Shown here: one piece after another, positions 58,701-64,000 of the stretch
How the letters are laid out: every line of letters begins with the position of its first letter
Position numbering within the stretch: the stretch's first letter is position 1
DNA from: Plotosus lineatus
Taxonomy: Eukaryota > Chordata > Actinopteri > Siluriformes > Plotosidae
Assembly: GCA_024760905.1 (NCBI GenBank)
Contig: CM045732.1
Location: 51,648,496-51,712,495, forward strand
Reading direction: 5' to 3'
Length of the DNA stretch: 64,000 nt
Translations under genes and position numbers: made by a program
The notes under the pieces: model-generated
Told to the model about the DNA's origin: nothing
What the model saw: the letters and a program-made list of their open reading frames with translations, nothing else
Database searches by the model: none

Positions 58701-61402
58701 TGTGCAGAAAATATGTAAGTTAGGATTATTTATATTATATTTAAAACCATAAGCCAGTAAAATTGCTCAAATTTACATTAGCAAACTACTGTATTGAAAA
58801 GTGAAAATATTGTAATTGAAGTGTTAATAGCTAGTGATCTAGTGTGTAGCTTTGATGAGACTATTCAGTGATAATCGTTTGTGAAATATGCTGTGAAATC
58901 AGTGGCTATTCCAATAGAGGTAATAATTGATTGTGAAAATATTTGGTTTCATCAAATATATTTTTTTTACTATTAACACTTACAACAATTATTGGCAGCC
59001 ACACATTTAACAATTTTGCCAATAAAACACCAAGTCTTCTCGAACGTTCCATAAGGTTGGAAGATACAGAAGAGAGAGTATTAAACCATTCCCTTTCACA
59101 CAATCTCTCCAGATCCCTCAGGTTCCTAGGACTTCTCTTGTGTACTCTCCTCTATAGTTTTTCCACAGGTTTTTCATGGGATTCAAACAGAGATAGTCAT
59201 GGAAGATGCTTGATTCTTTGGTCAGCAACATAATTTCTGTTAATCTGTGGTGCTAGCATGGTGATGGTTTTGGAGACTTTGTTTACCCCAAGACTGTACT
59301 CTGTCTTGTAATTCACCACCAGTGGTCTTTTTTTTTTTGCTTTTCTCACCATTATCCTCACTGTTTTTCAAGCAAAATAAACATGGGTCCTCCTTCAGGT
59401 GAATTTGTAACAGTGCTGAGGTTAACTTTTGAAGTGATTATTATTTTTATTGTTGCTTATTAATAGAAATAAGTATTCTCAAGTGAGTAAGATATATCCT
59501 TTAAAATTGACCGCAAATATTCATTCATTTTCTGACCAATCCACCTCAGCCGACTCTGGCCGAGGGCAGAGTACACCATGTAAAGCCTGCAAGGTCATCG
59601 CAGGACAGAAACATGCTGATGGTGCAAACATCAGTTACTTATAATTAAGAAAATTAAAATTACTTTAAAAATTCCTTCCTGTTGATCTTGGAACAACGTT
59701 GTCCGTGTAACTTTTCAACACAGGTTGCAGCCTAAAATTTCAGTGAACTAAATAATTAATATTGGCATTTCCCCATTGGTCACTTTAATAGGAACATTTG
59801 CACAAGCCATGAAATGATTTCTTTTGACCCATTCTGGGTAAGTTCTGGAGACAGTTGATAATTGTGTGAGTTCAGTAATTTCTAAAATGGAGTCTGTCTT
59901 CCTTTCGGCCTTTTCCTTTTTTACTCGGGAGTCACCACAGCGAATCATCTGATTCGCACGTTTGATTTTGGCAGAGGTTTTTATGTCGGATGCCCTTCCT
60001 GTCACAACCCTTTTAGCAAGGGACAGAAACACGCTGACGACTTTGCAGCTACTCTTTACAAAAGTCAGCAATGGTTCTTTTACATGCCTCTCACCATAGA
60101 CAGTGACAGACATGGCCCGCCTTTGATAACCCAGTTAGCTGCACTGGGGGGCACAGTGACAACCTTGTGGAGAGTGGGACTCGAACCCCCAACCTTTGGA
60201 TCAGCGATCCAGCGCACTATACCACTAGACCACCACTGCCCCCTACTTCAAAGTGTTTCAGTAAAGAATTTCAGAATTTCTAAAATGGAGTACCTGGAGA
60301 AAACCCATGCTAGCATGGAAAGAACATGCAAACTCCACACAGAAATGCCTGAGCCGAAGACTTGAACCAAGGCCCTTCTTGCTGTGAGATGGATGTGCTA
60401 ACGACAACACCACACTTCAAATAAACGAACTAAAGAAAATAATAATAAAAATTTACATTGTACAAAATGTACATTTCTTTCCCTGCTAAAAAAATCGCAA
60501 AACAAAACAGCTTAGTTGGAACAGCAGCAAACTGCCAACAGGCTGGTCCAGTTAAACTGCCAACAGGCTGGTCCAGTTAAGGTGGTGCATAGACTATCAA
60601 GTATTGATGAATTTATTCAAATGTTTATTTGCATATTTACTAGTTCAGCTAGTACTCTGGCAACTAGTAGCTGGTTAGCCTAATCTGGACCATACAGCAA
60701 CTGTATTATTAATGTGATTACTAATGTTTTCACCCACCATCTGGAAGGCACACTGGTTTAAGGCTTGGTCTCCATCCCATTGATCCATTATGAAGCAAAA
60801 CACAGGTCATCTTTGAAACTCCTTTCAGTCTGTATCCCTTCAAACAAGAGAACCTGGCCACAGCATTCTCAAAGAACACACCAGAACTTGGTGATCTGCG
60901 TCCATGCTCAGGAACACCTGGGTCTCTACAAAACTGCTCTTCTGAAAAATGACCAACAACAAGAACAACAACACTGACTGCTTTTTTATTGTTATATAGA
61001 TATTTGACAATCAGAGGTGAACCTGAAATACTGCAGACTAAGAAACTGAGTACTGTACAGTATGATGCAGATACAAACAAGCAGGGAGCTTAATCAAGCC
61101 ACAGACTATAATCTGATCATTATAATCATTTCTCTGAATGTAAAGAAATATAACGTCTCTGAATTGTCGCTGATCAGTCCCAGCACTCTAGCACTATTCC
61201 TTGGTCATATTATTTGCATGATTGCTGTTTTTCGAGCTGGTAGTCTGTGAGTCGATGGCTGAGTGAGTGCAGAAAGCCTTTTACCTATGGCAGCCTCCGG
61301 GAGGGCGGTGACCAGCTGGAGAGCAAAGATGCTGAATATCACAAGAAACTGGCCGGACATAGCAATACGGACAAGTGGAGACGTCTTTCTGTCTACCTTC
61401 AT
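55782..61402 (-). CDS. susd4: Sushi domain-containing protein 4
   Basis: Single-pass membrane protein with complement-control (sushi) domains. The mammalian protein modulates complement and, in neurons, binds NEDD4-family ligases. Coding exons (minus strand, 5' to 3'): 61402-61285, 60941-60738, 58699-58526, 58335-58147, 58065-57874, 57555-57411, 56312-55927, 55819-55782. All join in phase to give 481 residues (human has 490). Exon 1 holds a signal peptide ([18 protein letters not shown]). The four phase-1 exons are one sushi domain each, with paired Cys and Trp ([41 protein letters not shown]). Exon 6 encodes the membrane helix (about 310-328, [20 protein letters not shown]). The tail has [10 protein letters not shown], the PPxY motif DPPSYPG (about 396-399) and ends [14 protein letters not shown]. 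Two ATGs in exon 1 are possible starts (61402 and the Met before SGQF). The gene looks intact. Confidence 0.95.
56450..56705 (+). repeat. SINE fragment in susd4 intron 6
   Basis: The body block CTCTCACTTTTTATGGTGAG and CCTGCGATGGCCTGGCAAGC (tail C beginning) are followed by GGAAGCAGTGAGATTTGAAC and ACCACTGCACCACCAC, a different tRNA-like end. It appears to be two abutted SINE pieces. Confidence 0.7.
56965..57365 (-). repeat. SINE fragments (tail C, then second head family)
   Basis: 56965-57030 is a tail-C fragment (CGCTTAATCCTAATTAGGGT). 57080-57365 has a degraded tail C, then GGGGAAATTTGGATC and GTGCTAACCACTACACCATC of the second head family. Both are in minus orientation in susd4 intron 6. 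Confidence 0.7.
59515..59625 (-). repeat. SINE tail-C fragment
   Basis: CATTTTCTGACCAATCC, then CAGCCGACTCTGGCCGAGGG and ATCGCAGGACAGAAACATGC, in susd4 intron 2. Confidence 0.7.
59894..60274 (-). repeat. tRNA-derived SINE, tail type A, with extra 5' sequence
   Basis: Tail A (CTGTCTTCCTTTCGG, GTCACCACAGCGAATCATCT), body and complete head (ACTATACCACTAGACCACC) in minus orientation. The 17-bp exact duplication AATTTCTAAAATGGAGT lies at 59877-59893 and 60275-60291, so about 30 bases beyond the usual head (60245-60274) were inserted with it. It lies in susd4 intron 2. Confidence 0.9.
60292..60412 (-). repeat. SINE fragment, second head family
   Basis: TGGAAAGAACATGCAAACTC, CACACAGAAATGCCTGAGCC, an inverted B-box-like GACTTGAACC and GATGTGCTAACGACAACACC follow the second family's head in minus orientation. 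Confidence 0.75.
60529..60578. repeat. Exact 25-bp tandem duplication
   Basis: The unit starting AAACTGCCAACAGGCTGG occurs at 60529-60553 and again, identically, at 60554-60578. It lies in susd4 intron 2. Confidence 0.95.
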
Positions 61403-62185
61403 GATTATTCATCTTTCAAGTCCGATTAATCGGATAATACAAGTGCTCTGAAACGGATGATGATAACAACAATGAGCAGATGAAAGAGAAAAAAAAAAAA
61501 AACCCAAACCCGTTAATGTCGGAAATCCGCTGAGAATCGACTCATCTGTCCATGGCGCATAAATAGAGCACAGTGCGTCTTCAATGCTGAAGATTCTGTT
61601 TAGCAGGTGCTGCTTGATAATACATTTACAAGGTATTTTCGTACGATTGCAGCTCAAGACTGGCTTCAGCGTGCTGTGCTGTTATTCCTCTCATTAGCTG
61701 GAGAGGAACCTGTGATGAAACCCACGTCAGCTTGCTGAGACAGGATCGAGCTCAGAGACAAGAACATCACACACACACACACACACAGGCTGTAACATCA
61801 AAATAGTGCACTTACCCAACACTTGCATACTTCAAAAATGATCTCACATCCAGTCGTTGATAAAAATCCATGAAATAGAATATACTGTACACGTTTTATA
61901 ATGACATGCCCTTGTTTCCTTTTGAAAAGGGTCGAGAGTTGATTTTTATGCATCCAGGTGACACGTCCTCATGATAAGAGTATGACTTCTGTTGTTCTGG
62001 TCAAAGTACATAGCAATTAATGGCCATATAAACTTCCACTGAAAAACACATTTAAAAACAACCTTCATGTTGCCCAGCTTAGTCCTATATAGGACGTAGA
62101 GAGGCTGGAGTCTATCTCAGCCAACACTGAATGAAGGCAGGGTGCACCCTGAATAGCTTGCATAACCATTACAGAGCCAACGCGT

Positions 62186-62237
<52 letters not shown>

Positions 62238-62576
62238 ATGTATTCACATTCACACCTAGGGAAGTTTTAAACAGAAAGTTTATGCCTATTATGCATGTAT
62301 TTGGACTGGCTGAGAAAACTGGAGTATTCAGAGGAAACCCACTCAAGCACAGGGAGAACATCATAACTACACACAGATACACCAGAGGCAGGTCTGGGAC
62401 TTGAACCCAGGGTGTTCTTTCTGTGAGGAGGATGTACGCCACCCTATGTATAACTTAAATACCAGTTATGGGCAATGTCGGCTTAGTGCTTAATGCAATG
62501 AATTACTGATCTGAAGGTCAGAAGTTCAATCCACACTGGGTCCTTGAGCAAGGCCTTTAAATCTCAATTGCCCAGT

Positions 62577-62578
<2 letters not shown>

Positions 62579-62652
<74 letters not shown>

Positions 62653-62656
62653 TATA
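62579..62656. repeat. (TA)n microsatellite
   Basis: About 78 bases of TA repeat with one TG interruption. Confidence 0.95.
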
Positions 62657-63132
62657 AAAGAATAATTGTGAGTCTCCGTGGAGAAGAGCATCTGACAAAT
62701 ACTATGAATGCAATGAATGTGAATGTATAGGGACATCAGGCTAAAGGGCGAGATTTGATTTAGCAGAATTTGTGTTCAGAATTGGTTTTATTAATGGAAA
62801 GAGCACATCAACAGTGTTCAAACTCAAACCTGTCCTATTGTATGGTATAATATACTTACAGTATGCATATGAATCCCACAGCATGAGATGTAAAGCTGTT
62901 TTTATTTCTTTACTTTTTGTTCCCTCTGGCATTGAGGCGAGGTTTCCATGTGTATTATACTGTAAGTACCATAGCATTAGCAAGCCACTAACCACGCTCA
63001 AACAATCCCGTGCTTTTAAGAAGCAGTAACACTTTAGGTTTTCAACATGAAATCATGTAAACAATCACAGACAGTTATTCAGTACTGACTTGTTTATGAC
63101 TGTCAATAATATAAAAATAAAATAGTGCACTA

Positions 63133-63241
<109 letters not shown>

Positions 63242-64000
63242 CTCTTTCGCTCTCAGTAACTACTTCAACCTTAATAGTAGGTATGAAGCGTTTTAAGCTT
63301 GGAGCAGCCATGACACATTGCGATCATTGAAGTTTATTAAAATCATTGCAATTTTTTGTTTGAAGTGGACTGAGAGGCTGATGAAATATGTATTTGGCAG
63401 CAATATGCGGATGTGCTGTTGCATTCATATGCCACTCTCCTGGTACTAAGGGAGTGGTTTGGCACTTTCCACACAGCTGAATCACCACCTCTGACCTGGA
63501 CTGTTGACACAGTCTGGCTGGGCCCATGGATTCATGTTGAACTGTGAAGTATTGCTCAAATAACTCAAGATAGTGCGCATCATTCAGCTCAAACCAAAGT
63601 ACACATTGATGAATTCACTTTCGTTTTTCAGTGCATTGCTCTTAGAAATCTGCAAGTACTGTCATGGAGATGATTGTGATCCTCAATGAGGGTATTTTCT
63701 GTTTTCAGATTTACTAGCGTATACTGCAAGGGTTGATCAAAGATGCTTGATTTGGGCTGTGATGTTTTAAATTGGTGATTAAATGAGGTAACATGGTGGT
63801 GTTATGTTTAGCATGTTCATGTCTAATCATGAAGGTACTGGTTCGAGTCCTGGGGATTGGACTTTCTGTGTGGAGTTTACAAATTTATTCTTGGTTAAAA
63901 GCCTGCTGTAAATCTACATTTCATATAATGTTGCCACCACAGTATTACTAATAAATCCATGATGTAGATTAGAATATGATAAATAATGATTATGAGATTT

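Overview
This window is nuclear DNA from a vertebrate, almost certainly a ray-finned (teleost-like) fish. It has multi-exon genes with GT-AG introns, long introns, abundant CA/TA/CT microsatellites, tRNA-derived SINEs, RTE- and L2-type LINEs, Tc1/mariner and pogo/Tigger-like elements, and a PIF/Harbinger transposon. No prokaryotic or viral gene organisation is visible. Many apparent ORFs are shadows of exons, microsatellites or transposons.

Four host genes can be rebuilt exon by exon with consistent splice phases. (1) Ezrin (ezr), + strand, coding exons at 1954-10700; only the tiny first coding exon lies off the left edge. (2) kcnk3 (TASK-1 two-pore K+ channel), + strand, two coding exons, 14399-18866. 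(3) mtarc1-like (mitochondrial amidoxime reducing component, MOSC family), + strand, seven coding exons, 29023-45137, with a first intron of more than 10 kb packed with transposons. (4) susd4 (sushi domain-containing membrane protein), - strand, eight coding exons, 61402 down to 55782. All four look intact. They act in unrelated processes (cortex-membrane linkage, background K+ current, N-reduction, complement/synapse-type membrane signalling) and do not form a pathway. mtarc1 and susd4 both map to human 1q41, so that pair may be conserved synteny. An additional possible small membrane-protein exon lies at 20153-20410.

The rest is a dense transposon landscape. 20870-27300 holds an endonuclease-only LINE fragment and a decayed Harbinger element with transposase and SANT/MADF-like ORFs facing each other, plus an inserted TA-flanked element with about 300-bp inverted arms. 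29.8-30.9 kb is a composite SINE inside one target-site duplication. 31.7-33.7 kb is a Tc1-like element split by another TIR element, which itself carries a LINE endonuclease fragment and a 52-bp minisatellite. 34.7-37.8 kb is a near-complete but frameshifted RTE-type LINE with a 12-bp target duplication. 46.8-48.5 kb is a SINE interrupted by a LINE. 53.9-54.0 kb holds a perfect 47-bp inverted repeat.

The most interesting signals concern mobile DNA architecture: one SINE head carried with three different tails, a SINE body that appears to join both ends of its partner LINE, and four TIR families sharing a subterminal motif. I found no convincing new protein-coding system. Species and teleost paralogue (a/b copies) cannot be fixed from the sequence alone.
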